From Tetrahymena thermophila SB210 (taxonomy: Eukaryota; Ciliophora; Oligohymenophorea; Hymenostomatida; Tetrahymenidae), in assembly GCF_000189635.1 (NCBI RefSeq), contig NW_002476535.1, forward strand, positions 186,001 to 250,000: 64,000 nt of DNA, in the 5' to 3' direction. Each line of letters begins with the position of its first letter. Position 1 is the first letter of the stretch. The position numbers were made by a program, and so were the translations under genes. Under the pieces are notes generated by a model, which did no database searches, was not told where the DNA came from, and worked only from the letters and a program-made list of their open reading frames with translations. Positions 47,451 through 62,125 of the stretch are shown here, one piece after another.

Positions 47451-50400
47451 TCATTCTTTTTTTTCCTCTTTATTTTTATGTTTAAATAAGGTTTAAAATT
47501 TTTTTAAATGGTCTACTTCGAATACTTCTTAGTATTCTGCTTCTTCATTAAATTCTCCTTCCTATATATTCTAAGATTCTTATGATTCATTTACTGATTT
47601 ATAAACCTAGTTTAAAGTTATATTTTCATTTTATTTTACACCTAACTTCGTTTTTTCTAAATTATTATTCTCAAAATAGCCATCTTCATTCTATTTTAAA
47701 CAATATGATACAATATTTTATAATAATTTAATAAATAATTTATAGTTACATCCTATCTTAGATGATTGATGGTTTTTTTTCTTTCTACTTTATCTTACCC
47801 AGAAAAAGGATCTTTGCTATCAAAAATAATTTAATCATTTAAAGTTCCAATAGTGTAGTCAATTTAAAATTTTTAAGTTTATGTGTCTATTCCCGTTTTA
47901 TAGAATGAAGCAGCAGGACTATTGTACTCAGTTTAATACGCACTTTTAAAAGTTGTGCTATTCTTAGATCTAACTTTTTTTAAATATTCTTCCTATTCTT
48001 AGTTTTATTTAATTTATGAATCTTCATTTTATGAAAACTTTGATAAAGCTATTTATCTAGCTTAAGGAGGTTATTGTTTTGAAATATTTCTCGCTATATT
48101 AAATAATAAATTAATAAAATATAATAAATAGAAAATAAAAAAATACATTAGTTTGAGTTATTTAGCTTGTTAGATTCTTAATTTTCTATTTTCTAGTTTA
48201 GCTATAAGGCATTTTATTTTCTTAAATTCAAAAGATTTTTAAAAACTTTACGCCATCTTAATAATGTTATCAAACTTGAATTTTAGTTATTAACTACTCT
48301 TCCAAATATTTTTTTTAGAAATATGTTATTTATACATTTTTTGATAAGTTTAATCGATCTACTTTTTGAATTCTGTAATTTAATTTTGAAAATAACTACC
48401 AGTATGAATATAATAAATCCATAATGAGCAGTTCCTAAACAAACCTAAAATAAATCGCTAGGGTATTATTTGTTAAGCTGAGAAAATAATACATTAAATA
48501 TTAAAATAAAGCAAGAGAGTATTTCTAATTATAGCAAATGCTTATTATCAAAAGGTTCCATTCTCTAAGCAAAAAAAATATAAATGAAAATAATTATAAC
48601 ACAAAGCAAATACATCAAAACTTACAGATTTTCAAATAGCGTTACTGTTATTACTATTACTATTCTATAATAAATTCTTATAAATTCCCAATAACAGTAC
48701 TACTTTTTGTATTCAATATAAAAATATCCATATTTATATTTTGTTGTACAAAAGTGCATTTATTTTTTTTTTAAATTATATTTAAGCAAAATAACTAAAA
48801 TTATCAAAGGAGAGAGTATCCAGAGAAGTAGCATAGGAAGTATAAATGAAAACTTAAATTATGAATAGGTACTATCATTGCATAAAAGAGTAAGTTTGAT
48901 ACTATTGTATTTCAAATCACCTATTTAGCGACAAGACAGAGCTAGTGTGTAGAAACTGATGCTATCAGGTTAGAAAAACAAAAATAAAAAGTTTACCATT
49001 AAATACTTATGATATCTTCCCACATTTAGTAGTTTTAATTTTTAGAAAATGAAAAGTAATACAAATAAAATGAAACAGAAAAAGAAAGGAATTACTGCTT
49101 AAACTACTACACGAATTTTTTCCTCACCATATTTATCTATTAAACTTTGGTCATAGATGCAAGTACTGCTTACAATAATTTTACTGACAGGCTATCCTGC
49201 TATAGATGGAATAATTGCTACTATCTAAGGTAAAAAGCTAATTTAAAACTTAAATAAACAAGCAGAGAGCTGTAGGTAATTAACAAGCGCTTTTATATAG
49301 AATGTTGATTCATCTTTTATTGAACTCTTTGACATTGGGAGAATGCACATTAACCTTAAATAGCAGCATGTTGAATTGTAAATATAGCTATTCATGAATA
49401 ATATTATACTTAAAAATAAATAAAATGATAAAATAGCAAAAGTTAATCCAATAAATAGAGCTTGGTAAGATGTAGAACTGCACTTGTTGCATTAAAATTC
49501 AGCAAATGAGTTTGTATACCTCTCTCCACCCCAAATATATCCACCAATATCACAAGTTTCGCATAATGGTCCAATATAACCTTTTATTAAGTTTAAATTA
49601 AAAAAAATTAATAAAAATAATTTTAAATTCAAACAGATAAATTATCATTAAATTTTTTAATTCGTCGAGCTTTTTTAATTTTTTTTTTAATAGAAAATAT
49701 CTAGCATTACTTAGATAATCTAAAAAAATTTTTTAGATTTCAATATATTTATTATTTAAAAAGAAATACCTTTAATACATCCATTTTTGCTTTCTATATC
49801 TGTTTCATCACATATATTTGGATTATTTGTATTACATTCAATAATATTATCACTACTATTATTGATTCTCCAATAACCTGCCTCAAGTATAATCTAATCT
49901 TTTGAGCAAATTTTAGCAGATAAAGGACATTTTTTACATTCAAGATCTGCAATATTGTCAATTTAATTAGGATTTATTAGTGAATATGTTCCTTCTTAAC
50001 ACTCTTAACAAGTGGTTATTATATTAGAAGATTTTACTAAAATTTCTCCTTTAATGCATTAACGAAAAGATAAATTTAGTGGGATAATCATCGAAGCAAA
50101 TTAATTAGATATTGTTAGTTTAACTACCAGTGAATTTGTTGTTTGTTTAGGAATATATGATATCTATACTGTAGAAAAAGAAAAACTATTAGTATCTTGA
50201 TTAAATTATTTAGATGTTACTAAAGCTTCACCTTTTATATCAGCAGATGGATTTAATGATGATGAAATTGAATTTTACTCTTAATTTATAAGCTTAACAG
50301 AGCTTATTGTTGTAATTTCTAAAAAATATTATGATAATTCGTTTTAAATTGGCTATGGATATTTATTATTCATATATAATTCTGTTTATAAACTAAATTC

Positions 50401-53400
50401 TTTCTTTTCATCATCTAATAATTTTATATTAATTGGAACTAAACCTCCACTTTAAAGGTTTGTTATATTAACTACATTTGCATTTGTAAATGTTTAAATT
50501 GGCTACCTATCTAAAAATATGTACTCGTTTTATCTTTGAATATAAATTTCAATAAAAGAGGGATACCTTCCTATATTATTTCCATATATTTAGGCCTGAT
50601 TGAGAGAAAAAATGCAATTAAATATTTCAGATTATAACAACTACTCTTTTGTTTTTAGTTATGATGATACTATTCTAATAGCACCTCCAATTAAAGCCTT
50701 ATTACTTATAAAATAAGATTAATCAACTTTTATTTGATTGGAATTGCTTATAATTATAGCTCCACCACTTGAAAGGGCTTCATTTGAAGTGAAGTTAGAA
50801 TTTATAATTATTATATTTTGTTATATAGATTCAAAGCTAATAGATCCTCCTAGAACTCCTATGTTTTAATCAAAAACACTATCTTATATTTACACAGAGT
50901 TTGATGTATAAAAATAGAAATTGCCTTGGTTTTGAGATAATTTTAATTTTTCAATAAAATTAATTGAGCTCTGAATTTAAAAAATATATAATTATGAAAA
51001 ACTATTAAAATATCTAGGGAAATTATTTTAGATCAAAGTTATATTTTTCATAATCAACACATCTGTGCTTAATGTGAGAATTCCCTAATCTTATTAATAT
51101 TATCTATCAGTTAATATTTAAAATAAATCTGTGTTATTTTATGATAAATAGTCATAAATCTATAAATTATTAATTCCAATAAAAGTGAAAATGTAGTTAT
51201 TTTATTGTTATGTTGAAGCAGTTGAGATGCTATTTTGGTTATTTTAATTGTATCTAAATTAAGATAAACAACCTGTTAATGTAATTTAACTAAAAGTAAT
51301 ATTCTTAATTTGCTAAAATATGAAAAGACCACCTAGTATTGTACTATTTACAATATTAATATTCTAAATAAAAACTTAATTACTATTTTATATACTTAGT
51401 ATGAACTGTTATGGATCAAATAAATTTACATTAACTAAATTTAATTAGTTAATATAAATATATTAACATTATGTAATATTTAAAAAGTAATATGATGTAT
51501 TTTAGTTTTATTTATTAACTTCTAATTATTAAGTTGTAAAATTTACATTTGATATAGTCAAATTTTAGATAAGTATCGCACTGTTGTTTTCAAAAATTAG
51601 AGAAGTTTCACTTGGAATATTTTGATTTTAAATTTTTATATCTTAGAATGTAACATTTTGAGACAATTTATGAAACATTATTTTAGCATTTTCTTAGTTA
51701 AACTAAAATTTGAAATTATCCATATTGACATTAAAAGGCAGTAATTAAAAAGTTCCTGAATCTATATTGAGAATATTATTATTGATATCGATTGGTCGTA
51801 TAATTATTACTGCAGAAGAACTTTGCAAAAATTGCATTGATCTTAGCTAGCTACCAACCAAAATAGAGAGTACAAAACTAATATTTGTTACACTTGTACT
51901 AATAATATAATCAAATTAATTAAAAACAGAACTGCTATCTGTAAATTGGAGAGAAGATAAGCACTTTTTATTTTAGCTTTGTAAATTTGCAACATTTTAT
52001 GAAACAAATATACCTAAGCTAATTTTTTTTTCAAATATACTAGTTTAAGATATGCCTATTAAGTGAATAGCATTCTAATTTTCTATTATTTAAGTTAATA
52101 TAATTCTGGAATCTGTTAACTATACTTAATCAACTGAACTCAAAACCATTTAAGTTGTATCTATAAAAACACATTCAATTCTTGTTGTAAACACTATAAT
52201 GACTTTGTTTGTGTCGATTAATTAAATATCTGAAATTCTATCTTTCCTGTTATATCTCCTTAATCTATTTATGTAATTCAAATTATTATCGAATACATTT
52301 ATTTATGCTGCACTTGCTAATATTATGAAGTTTTAGTTTTGAATAATTTGTTTATATTCATTGTCTGGGAAACTAATGTATTTAACAAAGGATTGATCTA
52401 TCAAACTATATATACCTAATGATTTTTCATGTTCTAAATTTATAAAATATCTATTTGACTAAAAATCCATAAATAAGAAAGAAACTTAAGTATGCTTGTT
52501 TCCTCCGTCTTAAGTTTGAGTTTACTTATTTTGCTAAATATTTTAATTCTTATTTAATTATAGAGTTGAGCAATTAATTTCGAAAATATTTCCAGAGCTC
52601 GTAATTATTGCTATATTAAGTTAATCAGTAGTTGAAATAACAATAGAAATAACAGGATTAGATTCAAAACTTATAGTATTCATATTTTTGTTATTGATAT
52701 CATATTAAATAATATTTCCTAGTTAGGTACCTACAAACAAATACCACATTTATGAATTTGGATTATTAATCTATAACGTACATATAACTAGATCTGAAAC
52801 ATCTAATTTTAGGTAAGCAAGTTGCTGATTATTTAGCCAATCAAAATCTATAATTTAGTTAGACCAAGTATTAAATACTACTCTTCCTTAAGAATTTAAT
52901 AGGAGTTTTTTATACTTATAGCTTGTAATATTTAAGAAAGCGTTAGTAGATTAAAAGTTATTTGTATTTTTAAACACTAAAATATAATCTAAAAAGCATA
53001 TAAGAGTCAGCTGATCACTTCCAGTAGAATATGTAAATAGATCAATGACTTCGTTTGCATATCTAGTTTAAAATATTACTTAATAATCATAATATAAAAA
53101 TAAATTATTCCAATAATCAACTAAATAGATAGTATTCAAAGTTTAACCATTTATATTTTGCTATAAGATAAATTATAATTTTTATTAGCTTTTTATTATT
53201 CTTTATATGGGTCTTGTCATTATGTTATAGTTAATCTTGAAAAGCGAATCACTTCCATAAATATAAACTGAATTTTAGTCAAAATCTAGTAAATAACCCT
53301 GTGGTTATGAAACTAACCCATTTTGTATTTAAGGAATCACTATTTAATTGTCAGTAGTTTTTGATGTACTAAAAATAACATTCTAGAAATTACCATAATT

Positions 53401-56400
53401 ATCTAAATAATTTAACATAACGCTATCATTATCAAAAGATACTTAAACTGTTCTACCTATTCCATTCTCTTTATAAGTATTGCTAATAAATCCTGCAGAT
53501 TATTAGTTATTCAAATTATAAAAAAGAATCTACCCAAATAATATTTGATTTGTAAAAAATGCTATTTAGTTCATACTTTCAATATAGTAAACACTTATTA
53601 TAAAGCCTCCTGCTGGCTAGATAGATCCTTAAGGTTCAAAATTTCCTCTAGAAAATATATAACCATCTATTAAATTTAATAAAAAAATTATAAAAAAAAA
53701 AATTCATCGTTTTTTTTAATGAACAAATAAATAATTATTGCTTTGTTCATTTTTTCATAAAATATTGAATTAAATCTTAATAAATTTATAAACATGATTA
53801 TAAATTTAAATTAAAAAGTAAATGATTACTTGATGTAGTAAATACTACAATGCTACTTGTAGTTTACTTAAGATATATTATATTAGCTGTAACTGTGCTT
53901 ATTGTCTAAATAAAAACACCCTAAACACTGTATAAATCTATCAGTTATTTATACACAATAATCTGTTAAAAGCTGACATCAACTATAAACTAAAATCCTG
54001 CCTAAGCTGGTTATACTATAACTACAGACATAACAGAAAAATTAGGCTATCTAACGAATATGTGTAGCTATATTTGATTCATAGAGCAATAAGCTGCTGT
54101 ACTTGTAAATATACATTGATTATACTACTAATTAGCATTTAAAGTAGTTAATTTTAATATTTAACCCATATTCGTATCAGTTAAAACTATATCACTTCCA
54201 TATATGTAAATTTATTGTTTATCTTCATCAATATAAGCACCATTTACTAATTTTAATTAAATAAGTGAGCTAAGTGACAATTCTGATGAGTAGAGCTAAT
54301 TATTATTAAAATTTTTTAAAATTATTTCAGTCTAAGTGTAAGATATAAGTATTTTTAGATTATTAGAAACAATTAGATTTTAAATTGCAGGTTATTAAAG
54401 TGGACTTTTTAATGTTTTAAAAGAAAGAATTTCTAAAAGTTTTTCAGTGTGAATGCTGAAACATTTTATCTGATAGCTAGTTACTATAAAATACATTCCA
54501 ATCGTAAAGCTAATTTACATGGATTAGATATTATCGCTTGCAGAAGATGGAGTGTATATTGATTAAGGAGTGATATTATTATCAAAAACTATTAGTCTTA
54601 CTTACCCAGTTTAAGATCCTGCAATTATTAAATTTTTTTATGTATTTCCATAGGAGCAAACTAGATTTTATCCAGGAGAGTAATTAAAGTTATCAAAATT
54701 TACTATATTTGTTTAAGGATACCAATAAACTCTTAGGGTATAAGAAGTATAGCCAATAGGATTTGTCAAAACATAAGAGTATTAGATAGATCCATCTTAT
54801 CTAATATTTTTATAAATCAAAGGCATTTCTTAAATCAATAAATTAGAACCTAAATATACAAACTATTATGCAATATAATCAAAAACGACTGTACCATATG
54901 CGTAAACACTTTATGGATTGTATACTTTAATTAACAATAAAAAATAGTTATCAATTATATGTGCCTTTAAAATTAATCCATAATTATATGTTTAATTTGC
55001 TTTTATTTATAATTATATATCAAGCACAATTACATTTTTGTTAGAGTCGTTCAGGATAATTAAGTCACCTATAATTTTTAATTAATAAAATTTTATCAAA
55101 TAAATAAAAAATAATTAATATTATTTTTTAGATTTATTTTACTTGAATTTTAACTTTTATTTTTAATCATAAAGTCTTTTAAAATTTTTTTATATATTTT
55201 AATAATTGATAATACTTATTAATATATTATAAAAATATTTACCTATGCTACCATTCTATTGTGGTAAATAAAATATAGTTACTATTTTATAAGCTGAAAT
55301 AAAAGGGGTTATGAATTAATTTTAACCAAAGCTAACAGATGTCCCATCCACAAAGCTAAATGGTAAAATAGTATTTGTACTGTCAACAATTATTAATTAA
55401 TACTTTGAAGTAAGGAAAAACTAATAGAATTAAGCTGATAATGATGTAGTAATCTAAGCTTAATAGTATATTTACTCTTTTTGCTTAAATATTTATATCA
55501 TGGTTCCAGTAAGAATAAAAAAATATGCATCCCCTACTTATAATTTAGTATATTTCGATGATTAAATAGGATAAACAAAAGAATCAATATAATTATATAT
55601 ATTTATTATCTAAAATAAGGTTTAAAATTATATTATTAGTGTGCTTGATTAAAATATTTGAACATCTATACATTGCTATCCTTGCTATTATAGTAAATAT
55701 AAAAAAACTGGCTATGCTAAATCTACAGCTTACCAAACAAAAACTCTTCCATCACTACCACAGCTAACAATTAACTAATTTGAGATTGAATATGTCACAG
55801 CATTTACAGCATTTTAATTATAAAATAATTTATCTTAAAAATCTTATGCAAGTCCTAATGTTGATCCATCAGATACTTTAATTATTTAGGCATTTTAGTA
55901 AACTAAAAATATTAATTAAAGTTATAAAGTATTTCCATTTGAATCTAAAAAATGATTAGAGAGAAGAAGGTTTGATGGATTTTATATGAGTGATTAAATT
56001 GAATCTTTACGTTAAATAATAGAATTTAAATTATTTTAATTTTAATTCTGAGTTATTTAAACTGTAAAATTCTCTATTTAACCAATATTTGTTAATAAAA
56101 AAGTATGTAATATTGCTTGATTTTAAGTTTATTAAGTTATTAAAGTTTAAAAATCAATTATTTAATTATTTGATTAAATACTAAAAATGAGCTATTACTA
56201 TATTAAATCAAACACTTATACGGTAGAGCCACTGATAGCTGCAAAAATCAAGTAATATGTATTATTGTTTATTTACAATTCTGAATATTTGATCTAACTT
56301 GCTAATTAATTAAAAATTATTTGCTTACATGACATTCCATCACTGCTTATCTAATATACTCCAGATGTGTTTTAAAATTAAATGATGATTGATTGATCTG

Positions 56401-57340
56401 TTGGATTCATATACGCAAATTATACTATACCACTTGCGGTTGAGCAAATAGAAGTAGGGGTAATTTAAATTACTTATAGTTCACTATTTTATTAAATTAC
56501 TTGAAAAGCCTTAATCTACCAGTTTGATGTTTATTATATTATAAGTTGCTAAAACAAATAAACAGATGAGCCGTCTCTAACAGATATCTAATATAAAGCT
56601 TAAGGCAAATAACTTAATTGATTTGTGTTAAATTGAGTGAAAAATATGATTTTGTTTGCATCGTCTATTGATGTGATTAGCAATATATTTTTGTTATTTG
56701 CTACTTCCATGACTTAGCTGATTACTTTTAAAGTTCCTTAGCTTATTTCAAGTACTTTATTTAAAATGTTTTCCATAGGATTCCATAAAAAAACAGAATT
56801 TTTCTAATCACCAAACAAAAAAATGTTTTGCTTATATTAATAAACAGAAAAAATGCTACTATCAAAAGTGTATGACCTCATAAATGAGCCATTTTCTTAA
56901 TTTATTGCATTGATGAATTGATCATATACCAAGAATATTTAATCTGTCATGTTGGAAAAAAAGATAGATTTAATACTTCTACCTTTATTTACTTATGATG
57001 GCTATACATACTAAGTTGAGCATTAAATAGCTTATTAGCATATGTTTTGAGAAAGATTTGGTTAATTTGATTCATTACACAATGGAACACAGCTAGATAA
57101 GTTAGAATTACTTGCATTAATTTCTAAGTAAGTTAAATTATGGCAATTCTAATATACACATATATTATTTTTTTTATCTAATAAATAATCTTTTTCACAT
57201 TATAGACAAGAACTATAGCCTGTTTGTGAATTTACACTACAGCTTTAACATCCTATATTGCAAGCTTTAATCAAGAAAATAAACTGAAAAATTGCAATAA
57301 CTTTATAAATTTTGGTATTTCTTAAACTGTTACTTTTCAT
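47451..57340 (-). CDS. Giant multi-domain membrane protein, family member E
   Basis: Six exons, 55243-57340, 53830-55068, 49770-53666, 48147-49580, 47750-48093 and 47451-47690, predict 3,083 residues. Exon 2 is exactly as long as in D (1,239 nt) and the introns sit at the same places; the tail has one extra intron. A signal peptide (VIAIFQFIFLIKA) precedes a Cys-rich head (CNIGCQSCSV, CLQCEKDY). The first propeller holds VSCGSDGRVFVWQ. The beta-helix region shows the pattern SSGGAIIISN and YFISNKALIGGAIRIV. The Cys module runs CQECQEGTYSL, CPLSAKICSKD, AGYWRIN, GCIKGYIGPLCETCD, then about seven to nine hydrophobic segments (FMNSYIYNSTCCYLR, YCYWEFIRIYYR) and an acidic/Gln-rich tail ending KNKEEKKE. 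D and E look like an older tandem pair. Membrane-anchored with a large extracellular part; partner unknown. Confidence 0.88.
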
Positions 57341-58231
57341 TTTTGTGAATTGAAGATTAAAATTCTTATTGATACTTTTTTAATCAAAAATATTATTCCT
57401 AAGTAATTTAAATGATATATAATTATGCTTTTTAAATGAAAAAAAATATAAATACAAACACAACTTCCTAAAATTTTTGTTAGAGTACTATAAAAATGCT
57501 ATTTAATGTTGAAAAAATAATGCCTGAAATATTTTTAATAGTTAAAAGAAATATTTTATTAAAATGAAAATATATCTACTTATATCTTGAAAACATATTT
57601 TTTCTAAAACTATTTTAAAAAATCAAAAAAAAAGAATTGAAGTTGATTTAAAATAAGTTATTTTATCAAAACAAAAATTTATTTCAATATATTTTAAAGA
57701 TAAGATTGATTAATAGTTTTCTTTTTATTTATCCAAAACCAATCAAACTTTATTTTAGTAAAAATATAATAATAAGATTTCTAATTTTTTTACTTTTAGT
57801 TAGAGGATTATTAAATTTTTGAATTGTGTAATATTTAAATTTTGAGGCAGAAAATTTTTATGAGAAATTATAAAATATTAAAGGTCTTCAAAAAAGTTGA
57901 GTTATTTTTATTAAATTGAATATTAACTATAAACTGAAAAAATAGAATAATAACACATTTTAATTTTAGTAATACCTTTTTAAATTAATATTATTTTAAT
58001 TATAATTGTTGATTTGTTAAAAGTACTATTTTAAAAAACAAATATTTAATTTTTTTTCTGAAAATACATTATTTTTTGATTTTTATAGTTTAATTATCTT
58101 TATATAATAAGCAAAATTTCAAATATCAATTTTTTTTAGGTTATTTATTTTAAATAATTAGAGAAATCAGCTCTATTCTTTATGATTCTATTAAACTTGT
58201 TAAGTAATTTAAAAATTGATTAAACTAGATA
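57341..58231. other. Divergent intergenic region
   Basis: Separates the start of E (minus) from the start of the ADP-ribosyltransferase gene (plus), so it should contain both promoters. Extremely A+T-rich; no motif or RNA gene recognised. Confidence 0.55.
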
Positions 58232-59095
58232 ATGAATGAATACAAGATAGTTTTTATAGTTTTATTTCTTTATGGCTGCTATAATTTGAATTACTTCTAT
58301 AATTAAAACATTTTGAATAAATTAAATGTTTCTTTCTATTTAGTAGTAATTTGCTTTGCTATTTATGGCTTCTTTTATATAGGTAGCGATAGCAATATAT
58401 AATCAACTAGAAGTCAAAAATAATCAAACAATATTTAAAATAATTAGAAAAATAAAATAAATAACCTTTAAAATGAGGTAAAAATTATTAAAATATCTCA
58501 AGATAAGTATGAAACAATACTTAAAAAATTATAATTTGATGACCAAGTTCTTTAAAATAGCAAATTCTCCCTGGAAAGTATTTACAAAGTAAAAAATAAA
58601 GCAATTAAGAAGAGATTTCTAGAGTACTAAAAAAATAAGACAGAAAAAGTTAAACTTTTTGGATAATGCGGTCCTGCTTATACAAATTTTGGATATCATG
58701 GAACTAAAAAAACATGTGTTGGATTTGAAAAAATTTGCACTATAAAGGATGATTGTCCTTTCTGCAGTATTCTAACGTTTGGGTTTAGAAACGCATTTTC
58801 AGGCAAAAGCATGAGTCTTATATTAAGATATGGAAAAGGTACATACTTTAGTCCAAAATTATAAAAAGCTCTCAATTATTGCCAGTCAGATTAAAAAATA
58901 ATATTAGCATGTAAAATAGTAATGGGTCGTGTTTTTAAGCCATCTTGCATCGATGATTATTTTATGTAATTTGATGGAAGTAAGTATGATTGTATTGATG
59001 CAGATCCTCAATATACTATTGATATTAGAGATCCAGAAATATGCATTAAAAATGAGAAAGCTTGTTTACCAAAATATATCTTAGTTTTTAAATGA
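58232..59095 (+). CDS. Membrane-anchored PARP-like ADP-ribosyltransferase
   Basis: An intronless frame of 287 residues ending in TGA. Two hydrophobic segments (about 5-19 and 34-51) are followed by a polar, Gln/Asn/Lys-rich linker and a C-terminal catalytic domain of about 145 residues. The domain shows GYHGTKKTC with His156, GKGTYFSP with Tyr205, ALNYCQ, ILACKIVMGRVF, and then Glu269 followed by LPKYILVF at the spacing expected from PARP enzymes (Glu, then Lys-Tyr twelve residues on). The complete H-Y-E triad suggests an NAD+-dependent ADP-ribosyl transfer activity. The block CTIKDDCPFCSI between His and Tyr resembles the Cys-rich insert of small fungal/protist PARP-like domains. No WGR, macro or zinc-finger accessory domain is present. 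Orientation in the membrane is uncertain; first ATG chosen because it opens the first hydrophobic segment. Confidence 0.85.
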
Positions 59096-59883
59096 TTTTT
59101 TGTTAGAACAATAAATTGATAATAAATGAAAATTTAAAAAATACTCTTAGTATTTAATACATTTAGTAATTCTTTTATTTGATTCTTTATTTATTGTAGA
59201 ATTTTATATTTAACATGTGATTTATTAATCATGTAATTAATATAAAGATGAAATTATATTTGATGTTTTTGTATGTGTACGTATGAGATACATAAATTTA
59301 TTTATTACCCAAAAAATTTTTGGCTTCTCTTACTAGCAATAATTTACAAAATTATTTAATTATCTTTTGTGAACAAAATAACTCAAAAAAGTGTAAAAGA
59401 TATTTATGATCAATCAGCTAACTTTTGAATGGATTATTTTAAAAGATTAAAAATATTTTTCATTATGTATTTGAATTTACCCGAAAATTTTTGCTTTCTT
59501 AAATGCTATTTTAGAATAGTAAATTTACTTTAAAATATTAAAAATAATTGGAGTATTTTTTAATTATTTTAGTAAAGCTGGTTGAAAGTTTTATTTATTT
59601 ATTTGTTTTTATCCAATTATCTACATTCTTTTTAAAAAAAGCCTTGAACAAAATAGTTAGAAGAGCTTATTGGTAAAATAAATAATTCTAGAATTTCAAT
59701 ACCAATCAAATAAAATCAGATATTTGATATTTATTCAATTCAAATGTTTTAGTATTTAATTTAGAATAAATTGAAATGTGTAAATACATATTTAATTATT
59801 ACAAGCCAATATTAATTAATAAATTTATAATTTTTTTTTAACTTAAATTAAAAAGATATACAAATTAAAAAAAAGAAAATTAG
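59096..59883. other. Intergenic, A+T-rich
   Basis: Spacer between two plus-strand genes. I see no coding frame of note, RNA gene or repeat in it. Confidence 0.5.
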
Positions 59884-61231
59884 ATGACTAATATGAGCAA
59901 CTAAGCTTGTTTGGATAAATAAAATATTATACTTACTCATCATATTGATAGTATTAGAGTATAAAACAGATAAAAATAAAATTTTTATACACTCTCGCTC
60001 ATTCCTTCTACTACATAAATTAATGTCTTAAGGAATATGTAAGAATAAAATATGGTCTCAGAAAATATTTTGAGAGATTAATACTATTGTAAACAAAAGA
60101 TAATTAATAATTTTATGCTGTGCTTTAAATATAGTTTGATTTCTATGGCTGCTATAGATTAGTAAATGCAATTAATTTCTATAAAATTGCTTAAATTAAA
60201 TGCGCTAGTTTTTTTACTCTATATAATTCCTTTTCATTTAAGTATAATTTTTTTAACTTTTTTTTAGTTTATTTTCATGCTGGCTAGTAAATTTGTTATT
60301 TAGCATCGTAATTAAAATTAAAGATTGTATCACAAAGTTAAAATGAGAGCTATTTTTATTATTTGGATTATAATCTGCTTGTTATAAATAGGCTTGGTCT
60401 GCAGATGCATCTATAAAAATTTAATAATGTAAGCTTATTTCAAGTATTTTTTAGATTATTTTAAGTTAATTTTTAAATTGTAAAGTTAATTAATTTTTTA
60501 TCAATAAATTTAGACAAGACTATGATAGACTATATCGCCTAATATGTTTGAGTCCTATCTGCATTATTAATCTATTGTATTAAATTTACTGGATTAATTA
60601 TTATGAAAGGTATCTTAAAGACATAACTTAGCTTACTTAAAGCGAGATTTAAAATCTTCATTAAAAAAAATTGTTAATAGACTTTTATTTACTCTAAAAG
60701 CATTTTTAATCATATTTGAATTATTCACAAAGATACTACCTTCTAAAAAAAAATCCACAATGCTTTATATCTGAAGAAATGATAAAATATGTTATTGCAA
60801 ATCCAAAAGAATGCCAAGTATTTCTTGTTTAAAATAACTAGGTAGTTCGTGATCCATCTTAAGATATTGAAAATCAGATATATAAAAAGTAAATTATGGA
60901 AGAGTAAAATATAGATAATATAATTATGAATGCTGTTTTATTTTAAATCAAAGATAAATTATCATCTAGCTAAAATCTAAATTAATAAGAAATTGATATA
61001 ATTATTCAAACGTAAAGACAGAAAAAACTTTTAGAGAATCCTCAAATATTACCTACATTGTTTTCTCAAAGAGGTTCTATGAACTCTAATTTGCTTTAAA
61101 CTCCTGTAACTTATAGCCCAGCTTTCTTTAATAAATCTAATTAAGTTTAGTTAGATAATCAATCGCTTAACTTAAATTAACCCACTGAAATGCAATTTCC
61201 CTCCAATATTCAAATTAACCAAAAATCTTGA
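59884..61231 (+). CDS. Unrecognised membrane protein with three hydrophobic segments and Gln/Asn-rich tail
   Basis: Exon 1 runs from ATG 59884 (MTNMSNQACLDKQ; a second ATG lies nine bases on) to 60428, and exon 2 from 60514 to TGA 61229-61231, giving 420 residues. The donor could instead be at 60480 (a 34-nt intron, same frame, 437 residues). Hydrophobic segments lie at about 104-135 (ALVFLLYIIPFHLSIIFLTF), 154-172 (AIFIIWIIICLLQIGLVC) and 190-208 (LICLSPICIINLLYQIYW). The C-terminal half is hydrophilic, predicted helical at first (YLKDITQLTQSEIQN), then rich in Gln, Asn and Ser. No known domain was recognised. Upstream of the first ATG the frame stays open through A-rich sequence, so the start is a choice based on context. 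Confidence 0.65.
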
Positions 61232-62125
61232 AAATTCATTCCTCTTAAATCAGATTTCTGATCTTTTTACTTCCTCTCTTCCCATTTTTAAAAACAAATT
61301 TTAATAAAAAACTCTATTTAATCAAAATTTTACTAAATCAACATGTAAAATTATATAAAAAACTCTATTCTAACAATTTTTGTAAAATAAATAAGCAATC
61401 TTAAAAAAAACTTTTCAAAATTTTTCTTTCATTTCTTTAATTATTTATAATTATTTTTTAAGAAATAATTTATTGGTCAAAAGATAAAATTAAATAAAAT
61501 GAAATTGAGTTATCTTTATATTTTTTATAAAATAAAATTAAATTATAATTATTTTAACTTTATTAAATTAAAACTTTTGGAACCTATTTAAAATATATTC
61601 TAATTAATTAGCACTATAAAATTGATATTACTTTACATGAAGATATTCTAATTATATATTTTTTATTTTATGCTAATATTACTTAAAGCACTTTTAAAAG
61701 CGATAAATAGAAAAAATAGAATTACTCAACATTATAAAAACTAAACAAACAAATTTATATATGTATTAATTTATTTTAAATATTAATAATTTAATTAAAA
61801 TTTTATCAAAAAAAAAATAACAAAAATTTTAATTTAATTTTGAAAAATGATTTTTATTTAAATTTACTGAAAAAGTTATTATTTTAAAAATAACTATTTT
61901 CTTATTTACATAAATTCTGAATAAAAATGGTACTTTTTATTTATAAATGAGAAAACAATAATATATTAATTAAAATAAATTATTTAAAAATAAACAATTG
62001 TCTATTAAAATTAAAACTATAAAAATTAAAATTTAATAATTAATGATACATTTACACTATAATTAATAAATGCTATAAAATTTATTTCTGTTTAGATAAA
62101 TTAAAAAGCTTCTATAATAAAAAAC
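61232..62125. other. Convergent intergenic region
   Basis: About 0.9 kb between the 3' ends of two converging genes. Very A+T-rich with homopolymer runs; nothing gene-like recognised. Confidence 0.55.

Noticed and set aside
58232..59095. Secreted ADP-ribosylating toxin
   Set aside because: The motif set is of the PARP (H-Y-E) type with internal membrane anchor and no toxin-like architecture; a cellular enzyme is more likely.
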